Assembly (NCBI GenBank): GCA_030529235.1
Contig: JAUMXF010000010.1
Span: forward strand, 1-39,596
DNA from: Pseudomonadota bacterium
GTDB lineage: Bacteria; Desulfobacterota; Desulfovibrionia; Desulfovibrionales; Desulfomicrobiaceae
Length of the DNA: 39,596 bases
Reading direction: 5' to 3'
Shown: positions 26,076-34,272 of the stretch, in pieces
Position numbering within the stretch: the stretch's first letter is position 1
How the letters are laid out: each line of letters starts with the position of its first letter
Translations under genes and position numbers: made by a program
The notes under the pieces: model-generated
Told to the model about the DNA's origin: nothing
Seen by the model: only the letters and a program-made list of their open reading frames with translations
Databases searched by the model: none

Positions 26076-26384
26076 ATGAGCTTCAAGAAACAGTATTTCA
26101 AGACGAAAAATACGTGCAAGGTGACGTTCATGCTGTCCGCAAACGAATCCGGCCGGGCCGATACGGCATTTCTGGTGGGCGAATTCAATGATTGGGCCAT
26201 GCATTCCCTGCCCATGAAGAAAATGAAGGACGGATCCTTCAAGGTCGTTCTGGAGCTCGAACCGGGAAGAGAGTTTCAGTTCCGTTACCTGCTGGACGAC
26301 GAACGCTGGGAAAACGACTGGAATGCGGACAGATACATGTACAGCGAGTTCGGCAACTGCGAGAATTCCGTGATCGTCACCTGA
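26076..26384 (+). CDS. Stand-alone CBM48 (glycogen-binding, AMPK-beta-like) domain protein
   Basis: A 102-residue protein that is one CBM48/isoamylase N-terminal-like domain. FLVGEFNDWAMHSLPMKK, then KDGSFKVVLELEPGREFQFRYLLDD and RWENDWNADRYMYSEFG, are the fold's signature. The conserved Trp and Lys residues of glucan binding are visible. There is no catalytic domain. AAGGAGGG lies just upstream of ATG 26076, and it follows glgA by 12 bp. It probably tethers to glycogen or to GlgA; no enzymatic role is expected. A weak hairpin with T-run follows at about 26401-26420. Confidence 0.88.
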   Translation: MSFKKQYFKTKNTCKVTFMLSANESGRADTAFLVGEFNDWAMHSLPMKKMKDGSFKVVLELEPGREFQFRYLLDDERWENDWNADRYMYSEFGNCENSVIVT

Positions 26385-26597
26385 GCTATACGGTATTCCT
26401 CGATAATCGGTTATTGCTTTTTGTCCCCAGACGCCGTAGCCATGCCTGCGCCGCCGGATATATATCGCCGCCTGTTTCTGTGCGGAAGAGGTCCGGTCCG
26501 CGGGAGATGGACGGCGTTTTTCGTTTCGGGCGGTTCGACGGCGCGCCTAGGCATGGAATTTCGAAACAGAGCGGAGAGCGTGTTTTAAGGAGACGGC

Positions 26598-27158
26598 ATG
26601 GATACGCATCGGCCTGCATATAAAGACATCGCGCCCCGGTTGCGGGGTCTGCGGGACGCCATGGACATGACGGTGGAGGAGATGGCTGCCCAGCTGGATG
26701 TTCCGCCGGCGGACGTCCGCAAGTACGAATCCGGTGAGAACGAGATTCCGGTCAGCTATCTGTTCACCGTGGCTCAGGTTTTCCAGGTGGATCTGACCGT
26801 GCTCATTTCCGGCAAGGAAGCCCATCTGCACACTGCGTCTCTGGTCCGCGCCGGGAAGGGCATGAGTGTCGAGCGGCGTAAGGACTATGATTACAAGAGT
26901 CTGGCGTACCGCTTTGTGGGCCGTAAAATGGAGCCGTTCATCGTTCTGGTCCCGCCCAAGGAGAAGGAAGCCCTGACCTTCAACGAACATCCGGGGCAGG
27001 AATTCATCTACATGCTGGAAGGCAGGCTGGAGATCACTCTCGGCTCCGCGGTGTATGTCATGGAAGCCGGGGATAGCCTGTACTTCACCTCGCGCACGCC
27101 TCACGCCCTGCGCGGTCTGGACGGTCGTCCGGCCAGATTTCTGGATGTCATCATCTAG
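26598..27158 (+). CDS. XRE-type HTH and cupin-domain transcriptional regulator
   Basis: A 186-residue protein. The N-terminal XRE helix-turn-helix spans about residues 12-70 (LRGLRDAMDMTVEEMAAQLDVPPADVRKYESGENEIPVSYLFTVAQVF, in parts). The C-terminal cupin spans about 110-186 and has FNEHPGQEFIYMLEGRLEI and GDSLYFTSRTPHALRGL. Such regulators bind a small ligand in the cupin barrel. AAGGAG precedes the ATG. The acyl-CoA synthetase gene follows after 95 bp in the same direction, so it may control or sense that pathway's acid or CoA ester; no operator was identified. Confidence 0.9.
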   Translation: MDTHRPAYKDIAPRLRGLRDAMDMTVEEMAAQLDVPPADVRKYESGENEIPVSYLFTVAQVFQVDLTVLISGKEAHLHTASLVRAGKGMSVERRKDYDYKSLAYRFVGRKMEPFIVLVPPKEKEALTFNEHPGQEFIYMLEGRLEITLGSAVYVMEAGDSLYFTSRTPHALRGLDGRPARFLDVII

Positions 27159-27253
27159 CGGCGGAGCGTTTTTTCTCTCCATCCGGACGCCGCGCATGGC
27201 AGCGGTTTCCGGAGTGGCGGACTGTTTTTTTGTAACCGGCATAAGGAGCATTC

Positions 27254-28894
27254 ATGGCCGCCAAGCTGCGTCCCCGGTCTTATGAGGAATTTCTGCGGGA
27301 TTTTTCTCTGGACCTCCCGGAGAAGTACAATTTCGCTTTCGATATGGTCGATGCTGCGGCCAAGAAGGAGCCCGGGCGGCTGGCCATGATCCATGTGGAC
27401 GACGCCGGAGTCCGCCGGGACTATTCTTTCGGTTTTTTTTCGGAACAGTCCGCCCGTCTAGCCGGAGCCCTGCATGCTCTGGGCGTTGCCCGCGGAGACA
27501 AGGTCATGCTCATTCTGCATCGCCGGGTGGAGTTCTGGATTTCCATGCTGGCACTGCACAAACTGGGTGCCGTGGCCGTGCCGTCACCCGCGTTGCTGAC
27601 GGTCAAGGACATTGTGTATCGGGTGCGATTTGCCTCCATCAAGGCCGCCATTGTGGACACCGACGTGCAGCCGGTCATGGACGAGGCGCGAGCGGACTGT
27701 CCGTCTCTGGGGATACTGGTGGCCGCCGGGCTGGAAGAAGATCGTGACGGCTGGAAGAGCTTCGCGGCCGTCACGCGGGAGGCTCCGGCGTCTTTTCCAC
27801 GCGCGGCCGATGCGGCGGGCGGCGGCGACCCCTCCATCATCTTTTTTTCCTCGGGCACCACTGGGCATCCGAAGATGGTGCAGCACGACTTTCATTACGC
27901 TCTGGGGCATCTGACCACCGGTCTTTACTGGCACGACATCGAACCCGGCGGGCTGCATCTGACTCTGGCCGACACGGGCTGGGGAAAGGCCGTGTGGGGG
28001 AAATTCTACGGCCAGTGGCTGGCCGGAGGCGTGGTTTTCGTGTGGGATTTCCGGGGCAAGTTCGACCCGGCCCGGCTGCTGCGCGTCCTGTCGGAGTACC
28101 GCGTGACGAGTTTCTGCGCGCCACCCACGGTGTACCGTTTTTTAATCCGGGAAGATCTGGCAGGGCATGACCTGTCGGCCCTGCGGCATTGCACCACGGC
28201 CGGAGAGCTGCTGAACGAAAGTGTTTTTGCGGAGTGGCGGGAAAAACTGGGGCTGCCTATCTATGAAGGATACGGGCAGACGGAGACGGCCTTGCAGATT
28301 GCCACATTCCCCTTCATGGAACCCAAGCCGGGCTCCATCGGCAAGCCGTGTCCGGGCTGGGATATCGCTTTGCTGGACGAGCATGGTGAGGCCTGTCCTC
28401 CGGGTGTGGAGGGCGAGATCTGCATCCGCATCGATTCCGGCCGCCCGGCCGGGCTTTTTTCCTGCTATCTTCACGACGAAGCCAAGACCGCGAGTGTCAC
28501 CAGCGGCGGGTATTACCACACGGGCGACAAGGCCTGGATGGATGAGGACGGGTACTTCTGGTTTCTGGGGCGCATCGACGATCTGATCAAGAGTTCCGGT
28601 TACCGCATTGGTCCTTTTGAAGTGGAAAGCGCCCTGGTCAGCCACCCGGCGGTGGTGGAGGCGGCTGTGACCGGAGTCCCCGATCCGGACCGCGGCCAAG
28701 CCGTGAAGGCCACCATTGTTCTGGCTCAAGGCTACGCTCCCTCGGCCGAGCTGACCAAGGAATTGCAGACTCACGTCAAGAAAGTCACTGCGCCTTACAA
28801 GTATCCGCGCGTCATCGCCTACGTGCCGGAACTGCCTAAAACCATCAGCGGCAAGATCAAACGGGCTGAAATCCGGGCCAAAGACCGGGGGTGA
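27254..28894 (+). CDS. AMP-forming acyl-CoA synthetase (medium-chain/acetyl-CoA synthetase-like)
   Basis: A 546-residue ANL-superfamily ligase. The P-loop is IIFFSSGTTGHPKM (about residues 196-209). YGQTETA, the adenylate-binding YHTGDKAWMDEDGYFWFLGRIDD and C-terminal PKTISGKIKR with the catalytic Lys are present. It forms an acyl-AMP and then the CoA thioester; overall layout resembles the medium-chain (ACSM-type) group, but chain length is not readable. The ATG has AAGGAG upstream. The cupin regulator lies upstream, and dnaA converges after 81 bp. Confidence 0.9.
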   Translation: MAAKLRPRSYEEFLRDFSLDLPEKYNFAFDMVDAAAKKEPGRLAMIHVDDAGVRRDYSFGFFSEQSARLAGALHALGVARGDKVMLILHRRVEFWISMLALHKLGAVAVPSPALLTVKDIVYRVRFASIKAAIVDTDVQPVMDEARADCPSLGILVAAGLEEDRDGWKSFAAVTREAPASFPRAADAAGGGDPSIIFFSSGTTGHPKMVQHDFHYALGHLTTGLYWHDIEPGGLHLTLADTGWGKAVWGKFYGQWLAGGVVFVWDFRGKFDPARLLRVLSEYRVTSFCAPPTVYRFLIREDLAGHDLSALRHCTTAGELLNESVFAEWREKLGLPIYEGYGQTETALQIATFPFMEPKPGSIGKPCPGWDIALLDEHGEACPPGVEGEICIRIDSGRPAGLFSCYLHDEAKTASVTSGGYYHTGDKAWMDEDGYFWFLGRIDDLIKSSGYRIGPFEVESALVSHPAVVEAAVTGVPDPDRGQAVKATIVLAQGYAPSAELTKELQTHVKKVTAPYKYPRVIAYVPELPKTISGKIKRAEIRAKDRG

Positions 28895-28975
28895 TTTTCC
28901 GGGCGGATTGCACCGGGAGAATCTTGGGCCTGCCAAGCGAAAGCACAGAGGGAGCCGTCAGGGATGGCGGCCTTG

Positions 28976-30325
28976 TCAGGCCTGTATCTGGCTGATGGTG
29001 TGGGAGAGCTGATTGCCGAGGGCGGTTTTGCGGGCCACTTCCTGCTCCACGGCGGCAATGCCCTTGATGACGGTGGAGTGCTTGCGGTTGAACCGGCGGC
29101 CGATATCCGCAAGGGACAGTTCCGTGTGTTTTCGGGCCAGATAGAAGGCCGTGTTGCGGGCCATCACGCGGTCTCTTTTGCGGCTTTTGGAACGCAGTTC
29201 GTCCAGGCCGAATCCGTAAGCCTGGCAGACGAAACTGATGATTCTTTCCAGATCGATGGAAGGACTGTCCAGATCGTAGTTCTGCAGAGTTTCCCAGGCC
29301 AGATCCATGGAAATCTCTGCATTCAGCAGCCGGGCCTTGAGAATGATGTTTTTCAGGCAGCTCTCCAGCTGACGGATATCGGACCGGATCCGGTCCGCCA
29401 AGAGGGCGGCCACATCGTTTGGTACATGCACCTGGGCCGCACGGGATTTGGCCTGGATGATATTCAGGCGGGTGGCGCTGTCGGGTTTGTCCATGACGGC
29501 CAGGAAGCCCTGGGCGAAGCGCGAGAGCAGGCCCGGATCGATATCCGAAAGCTCCCTCGGCAGAAAGGTGCTGGTCATGACCACGCGCCGTCCCTTATTC
29601 TGGAGGGACTTCAGGATATTCAGCAACTCGTCCTGCATTTTCTCCTTACCCTGAAAAAAATGCACGTCCTCCAGCATGAGCAGATCCACGCCGGACCGGA
29701 ACCGCTCCTTGAACTGATCCACGGTTCTGGATTTGATGGACATGACCAGCTGGCTGGCGAATTCCTCTCCGCTCAGGTAGCAGATCCGCAGGTGGCGGCG
29801 GTTGGACTGTCGGGCGATCTCAGCCCCGATGGCCTGGGTCAGGTGGGTTTTTCCCAGACCGGGCGCGGAACATAGAAAAAGCTGATCGGAACCGGGAAGC
29901 TCCTGGCAGAATCCGCGTGAAGCGGCGTAAGCCAGACTGTTGCACGGGCCCACCACGAAATCGTCGAACTGGTGCCGCCAGGATTGCACGCTCTGCGTCG
30001 GCAGGGTGTGAGTCACGGGCAGGCTCATCTGTCGGGAGACGGTCCGGGTCTGCACTGTACTGTCTGTCAGGGCAAGGACAGGAGCCGGGCTGTTTTCACA
30101 TAGAAAGGAAATATGTGGCGTGCAGGACAGTACTTCTCCCGCTATTTCCATTATCTCTTCCTGTAACCGGCGCTGCACGTGGTTGCGAACAAATTCGTTG
30201 GGCGCATGCAGCACGAGGGTGCCGTTCTCCAGCTTTCCCCGCAGAGGCTTGATCCAGAGCTGATAGGCTCCGGGTGCCAGTTTTTTCTCCAGCAGATCGG
30301 CAATGCGTTCCCAAGTGTCGCTCAT
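28976..30325 (-). CDS. dnaA: Chromosomal replication initiator DnaA
   Basis: A 449-residue protein with the DnaA domain order. Domain I has WERIADLLEKKLAPGAYQLWI. The AAA+ domain starts FDDFVVGPCNSLAYAA, has Walker A CSAPGLGKTHL, slightly unlike the usual GGVGLGKTHL, Walker B LLMLEDVHFF and sensor segments TSTFLPREL. The DNA-binding domain IV ends IGRRFNRKHSTVIKGI. I chose ATG 30325; a longer frame reaching 30412 adds residues unlike DnaA. GAGG lies eight bases upstream. The gene is not next to dnaN or rpmH here. The gap of about 1.1 kb upstream is AT-rich and carries repeats. Confidence 0.93.
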   Translation of the reverse strand: MSDTWERIADLLEKKLAPGAYQLWIKPLRGKLENGTLVLHAPNEFVRNHVQRRLQEEIMEIAGEVLSCTPHISFLCENSPAPVLALTDSTVQTRTVSRQMSLPVTHTLPTQSVQSWRHQFDDFVVGPCNSLAYAASRGFCQELPGSDQLFLCSAPGLGKTHLTQAIGAEIARQSNRRHLRICYLSGEEFASQLVMSIKSRTVDQFKERFRSGVDLLMLEDVHFFQGKEKMQDELLNILKSLQNKGRRVVMTSTFLPRELSDIDPGLLSRFAQGFLAVMDKPDSATRLNIIQAKSRAAQVHVPNDVAALLADRIRSDIRQLESCLKNIILKARLLNAEISMDLAWETLQNYDLDSPSIDLERIISFVCQAYGFGLDELRSKSRKRDRVMARNTAFYLARKHTELSLADIGRRFNRKHSTVIKGIAAVEQEVARKTALGNQLSHTISQIQA

Positions 30326-30344
30326 GGGAAGGGCCTCTAAGGCG

Positions 30345-30620
30345 AGAAAGTGTCTGGCTACAACTCTGGTAAATTTGGGCTGACACTTTTTGGGGAATAG
30401 ATTTGTATACAACTTAACATTTTGAATTTAATATATAAAATGTGATTCTTCGAGTTCCGGGAAGAAAGCGGGATGATTGATTCCTCGCACCGGCCCGGCC
30501 CTCGGAGAGTGTCAATATTTTCTTTTCAACATGTATTTTATTATTTCAACAGGAAAATATATACAAATATCGATATTTCTCCATTTTACTCAATTTTTTG
30601 ATATCTGCCCGTGACACTTC
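30345..30620. repeat. Four TGACACTY-type repeats upstream of dnaA, in both orientations
   Basis: Copies: 30345-30354 (minus strand, GACACTTTCT), 30381-30391 (plus, TGACACTTTTT), 30506-30514 (minus, TGACACTCT) and 30612-30620 (plus, TGACACTTC). Orientation alternates minus, plus, minus, plus. A further GACACTT within the dnaA start codons (30313-30319) may be coincidental. They could bind a dnaA repressor or an initiator-type protein. Confidence 0.45.
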
Positions 30621-31383
30621 TTTTTGCATGAGAAAAATTTGAATTATTTTTTAATCATCTTAACATGCTGAAAATAATTAATAAAAAATTCTTAAAAAAA
30701 TTCAGTTAGATTGGAATCCACCATCAGCCCGATAGGATGCATATTTTGGGGATACCCGCAATTTGAGGTCCTTCTGGGGATATATAAATATTTCCTATTT
30801 ATTTTAGTCTGTTACAGTTTAGTTGAAAATGCCCATATGAATGCCTTCAGGAGTGATTTCTCTTTTTCGGGAAAAAAGTCATGTGAGAGGTATTTTGCGG
30901 CGAAGTATCCCGCTTTTGGCAAGGTTTTCATGGGCCACCCGGCTTCGGACATCCGCGGCAGGAGTCTGGATCTGGCATCATGAAAAGCCGTCGTAAGAAG
31001 TCTCTGGTCCAGACATCCGGCTGTTTGAAGATCACGTCCGAGGCGAAGACCTGATTGCATGAAAGTAGGAGGGGCCGGGAAAGGCAGGTGTTGGTCAATT
31101 CCATGCAGTCCGACATCGATGAGGGAGAGGCAGGATGGGCATGCCTACGCCATGCTCCGCCCGATCCTCAAGAGACAATGATCCATAAACGGTTTGCCGG
31201 GCTCTTGTTGTCAAGTAACGGGCCTTGAACTATCTCCCTAAAAGCCGGTGTCGCGGTGTGGGTCTTCACCCAAATGATACATTTCCCCTCAGACTGCGCG
31301 TTTGTACGGCAATTTTCATCGGATGCAGGGGGCCCGGGGCAGATGGTATTCCGGCGGGCCCGGACTCCTGATTTTCACGGCCA

Positions 31384-31410
31384 TGCCGGAACAGATACCG
31401 GCAATTTTTT
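31384..31410 (+). terminator. Intrinsic terminator-like hairpin 18 bases before the DUF4390 gene
   Basis: TGCCGG (31384-31389) mirrors CCGGCA (31398-31403), and ATTTTTT follows directly. It ends 18 bases before the start of the DUF4390 gene, where a ribosome binding site would be expected but is absent. It may be a terminator of an upstream transcript or an attenuator. Confidence 0.45.
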
Positions 31411-31428
31411 CCATGGATCCCGTCCAGC

Positions 31429-31986
31429 ATGCGTCAATTACGAACCCTTTTCGGCACGCTTTTGTTTGCGCTTTTCCTTTGCGGCAGCGCCCGCGCCGAT
31501 TTTATTTCCATCAGCAATCTGGGAGTGGACAACGCCCAGGGGCTGGTCTCCGTGGGATTCAGCATCGTAGTCGCCGACATCGATCCGCTGTTGCGGGCTC
31601 TCCAGGAGGGCGGCGAGTACGAGGTGGTCTGCACCGGAAAGTTGTATCACCGCCGGGCCGGCATCTGGAACGAACTGCTGGCCGAGGCGTCCTACACCTG
31701 TTCCCTCTCGGCCAAGCCCATCGCCAGAGAATGCCTGGTGCGCGACTACCGCGGCAACCACACTGTTGATTTCGCCGAGCTGAGCACGGATTTGAACCGT
31801 TTCTGGTCCGCCTTGAGTCTGTCCATGGGCAGCTGGGAAGCGGTGGAGCGTAACCGGCTGTACCGGGTGGTGCTGACCTTCCGGGTCAAGCGGACCAATG
31901 TCCCGCAATGGGTCAGCCGGTCACTTTTTTTTGTGGACTGGGACCTGCTGCCCGAGGCTGTCTATGAGTTGCAGTTCGACTACTAA
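31429..31986 (+). CDS. DUF4390 secreted protein of NtrYX cassette
   Basis: A 185-residue protein. The N-terminal signal peptide reads LFGTLLFALFLCGSARA, with cleavage near residue 23. The mature part has SISNLGVDNAQGLVSVGFSIVV and a conserved tail VPQWVSRSLFFVDWDLLPEA typical of DUF4390, a small domain found next to NtrY-like kinases. Its function is unknown; an envelope role as sensor partner of the kinase is possible. ATG 31429 has no good ribosome binding site. The kinase starts 78 bp after its stop, in the same direction. Confidence 0.8.
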   Translation: MRQLRTLFGTLLFALFLCGSARADFISISNLGVDNAQGLVSVGFSIVVADIDPLLRALQEGGEYEVVCTGKLYHRRAGIWNELLAEASYTCSLSAKPIARECLVRDYRGNHTVDFAELSTDLNRFWSALSLSMGSWEAVERNRLYRVVLTFRVKRTNVPQWVSRSLFFVDWDLLPEAVYELQFDY

Positions 31987-32064
31987 AGGCTGCCACGGAG
32001 AGGGCATGTACTCTGGATACCGGGAATCCGTCACGGCTGCCGGGCTCTGGCGCAAGGGGACGAC

Positions 32065-34272
32065 ATGAACGCCCCCCGCTTCATTCCGGTACAGCAGCGC
32101 TCGGGCCAGGAGCGGCGCAAGCGGCGGCGGGAAATCGCGCTGGCCGTCGCGGCGGTCCTGCTCATCGTCATCCTGAGCTGGGTCGAGCTGCGGCTTCTGG
32201 GCCTCAAATCCTATCTCTTTTTCGCTCTGTTCAACGTCAATCTGATCCTGCTCATTCTGGTCCTGTTTCTGGTTCTGCGCAATGTGATCAAGCTCTTGCT
32301 GGACCGCCGCCGCCGCGTATTGGGCTCCGGCCTTAGGTCCCGGCTGGTGCTGGCGTTCGGCACCCTGTCTCTGGTGCCGACTCTGATCATGTTTCTGCTG
32401 TCCCTGTGGTTTGTGCAGACATCTGTGGATTACTGGTTTCATTCTCAGGTGGAAACTTCCATGGATCAGGCCTTGAGCGTGGGGCAGGATTTCTACGCCT
32501 CCGCCGAGGCCGGACTTGAAGTAAAGGCCCGCGGATTTCTGGAATACACCCGCAGATCCCGCATGGGCTGGACGGGCAAGAGTCTGAACCAAGCCCTGAA
32601 AGCCAAAAGTGCAGAGTACGGCCTGACTCTGGCCGGAGTCCTCGGCCCTGACATGCGGGCCAGGGCTTGGGTTGCCGACCCGGTATGGGAGGACGTCTGG
32701 CCCGGGGTCCTGGAGAAAATCCCTCACGAGGAACTGACCCGGCAGCCCAGATATTGGGCCACCCTGTGGCCGCACAGGGAGAGTGATCTGGTGGTGGGGG
32801 TTATGCCCGTAGACGCTTCGGGCACCCTGTTTCTTGTGCTTGGAACCGGGGTGGGGCCGCGTTTTCTGGACCGCTTGGAGCAGATCGCCAGAGGCGTTGG
32901 CGAGTACAAGCAGTTGCGCTCCCTGAAATACCCGCTCAAATGGACCCTGTACATGGTTCTCGGGCTCATGACGCTGGTCATTCTGCTCGGGGCCACATGG
33001 TTCGGATTCCGTCTGGCCAGAGAGCTGAGCGCGCCGATCCAGGCTCTGGCGGCCGGCACCCAGCGCATCGCCAGGGGGGATCTGTCCGTGCGGCTCATGG
33101 ACGACTCTCGGGACGAACTGGGGCTTCTGGTGCGTTCCTTCAACAGCATGGCCGAGGATCTGGAACAGAGCAGTCTGCGGCTGACCAGGGCCAACCGGCA
33201 GCTGGAGGAACAGTACCAGACGCTCATAGCCAGAAACCATTATGTGCAGGCCATTTTGGAGAACATCACGGCCGGAGTGGTCTCTCTGGATCGCAGCGGC
33301 CGCGTCACGACCATGAACCGGGCGGCGGAGGCCATTCTCGGGGTGGAGGAGGGTGCTTTGCTGGGCCGTTCCGCCCTGGAGCTTCTGGGGCCGGAGCATC
33401 GCGGGCTGGTGGAGGAGGTGCGTTCACTGCTGGAGAGCAGTCCTGGCTCGCAGTGGCAGCGGCGGCTGGATCTGGAGGCCGACGGAGAGAGCATCCGCCT
33501 TCTGGTCAACGCCGTGGCCCTGATGGACAGCGAAGGCGGCGACAGCGGCATCGTGGCGGTTTTCGAGAACATATCCGAACTGGAAAAGATGCAGCGGCTG
33601 GACGCCTGGAAGGAAGTGGCCCGGCGCATCGCCCACGAGATCAAAAATCCGCTCACGCCCATCAAGCTGTCCGCCGAACGTCTGGAGCGCAAATTCGGAA
33701 GCCGGATCGGCGACCCGGTGTTCAGTCAGTGCACGGAGCTGATAGTCAAGCAGGTGGAGCACCTGCAGGAAATGGTGCGGGAGTTTTCCGCCTTCGCCAA
33801 ACTGCCCGAGGTCCGTCTTCGTCCGGGGGCCCTGGAGCCCCTGCTGCGGGAAGTGGCTGACGTGTTCGCCAGAAGCTACACGCATATTCAGTGGGCCGTA
33901 CGGGCGGAGCCCGTGCCGCAGGTCATGCTCGACCCTGAGGCCATGCACCGGGCTCTGTACAATATCTTTCTCAATGCCACCGAAGTCCTGTCCGGCCGGG
34001 AAAACGGCCGGGTGGAGGCGGTTCTCTACGCCCGCAAGCGCAAGGGCCGCGTCTATGTGGAGATCGGCGACAATGGTCCGGGCATCAAACCCGAGGAGCA
34101 GGCGCGCATGTTCGAGCCGTACTACTCCACCAAGCGCGGAGGAACCGGTCTTGGCCTGACCATCGTCAAATCCGTCGTGGGCGATCATCACGGTCATGTG
34201 CGGGTCAAACCCGGAGACCCGTCGGGGACGGTCTTTGTCATCGAACTTCCGGCGGCCAGAGCGGAGGAATGA
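32065..34272 (+). CDS. NtrY-like membrane sensor histidine kinase
   Basis: A 735-residue kinase. Membrane helices near the N-terminus (IALAVAAVLLIVILSW, LFFALFNVNLILLILVLFLVL, LIMFLLSLWF) precede an extracytoplasmic domain. A further helix (MVLGLMTLVILLGATWF, about residue 295-311) leads to a HAMP domain. A PAS domain (about 390-500) follows. The kinase core has phosphoacceptor His524 in AHEIKNPLTPIK, N-box IFLNATEVL, DNGPGIKPEE and GGTGLGLTIV. This is the NtrY layout. It overlaps the ntrX-like gene as ATGA. NtrY/NtrX systems regulate nitrogen and redox genes through sigma-54; the signal here is unknown. Confidence 0.92.
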   Translation: MNAPRFIPVQQRSGQERRKRRREIALAVAAVLLIVILSWVELRLLGLKSYLFFALFNVNLILLILVLFLVLRNVIKLLLDRRRRVLGSGLRSRLVLAFGTLSLVPTLIMFLLSLWFVQTSVDYWFHSQVETSMDQALSVGQDFYASAEAGLEVKARGFLEYTRRSRMGWTGKSLNQALKAKSAEYGLTLAGVLGPDMRARAWVADPVWEDVWPGVLEKIPHEELTRQPRYWATLWPHRESDLVVGVMPVDASGTLFLVLGTGVGPRFLDRLEQIARGVGEYKQLRSLKYPLKWTLYMVLGLMTLVILLGATWFGFRLARELSAPIQALAAGTQRIARGDLSVRLMDDSRDELGLLVRSFNSMAEDLEQSSLRLTRANRQLEEQYQTLIARNHYVQAILENITAGVVSLDRSGRVTTMNRAAEAILGVEEGALLGRSALELLGPEHRGLVEEVRSLLESSPGSQWQRRLDLEADGESIRLLVNAVALMDSEGGDSGIVAVFENISELEKMQRLDAWKEVARRIAHEIKNPLTPIKLSAERLERKFGSRIGDPVFSQCTELIVKQVEHLQEMVREFSAFAKLPEVRLRPGALEPLLREVADVFARSYTHIQWAVRAEPVPQVMLDPEAMHRALYNIFLNATEVLSGRENGRVEAVLYARKRKGRVYVEIGDNGPGIKPEEQARMFEPYYSTKRGGTGLGLTIVKSVVGDHHGHVRVKPGDPSGTVFVIELPAARAEE

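Larger units (their letters stand above)
30326..31428. other. 1.1-kb gene-poor region between dnaA and the DUF4390 gene; candidate origin or dnaA control region
   Basis: Bases 30400-30840 are strongly AT-rich, with long A and T runs. Four copies of TGACACTY occur (listed separately). TTTTCAACA at 30523-30531, one mismatch from TTWTNCACA, and ATTTCAACA at 30543-30551 are the nearest DnaA-box matches; no perfect box was found. AAATATCGATATTT at 30565-30578 is a perfect palindrome. From about 30840 to 31380 the composition returns to normal. A 46-residue frame at 31088-31228 (GTG start, SMQSDIDEGEAGWACL) has purines upstream but is unsupported. Short frames at 30711-30983 and 30812-31060 were not accepted. 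Confidence 0.5.

Noticed and set aside
30711-31060. Short frames of 90 (plus) and 82 (minus) codons in the dnaA upstream gap
   Set aside because: They overlap, have poor starts and no ribosome binding sites, and lie in AT-rich DNA.
30326-31428. Perfect DnaA boxes
   Set aside because: No TTATCCACA or close TTWTNCACA match was found; only two weaker matches remain.
31921-33399. 492-codon leftward open frame opposite the NtrY-like kinase
   Set aside because: Gln- and Pro-rich shadow frame; the kinase on the plus strand is complete.
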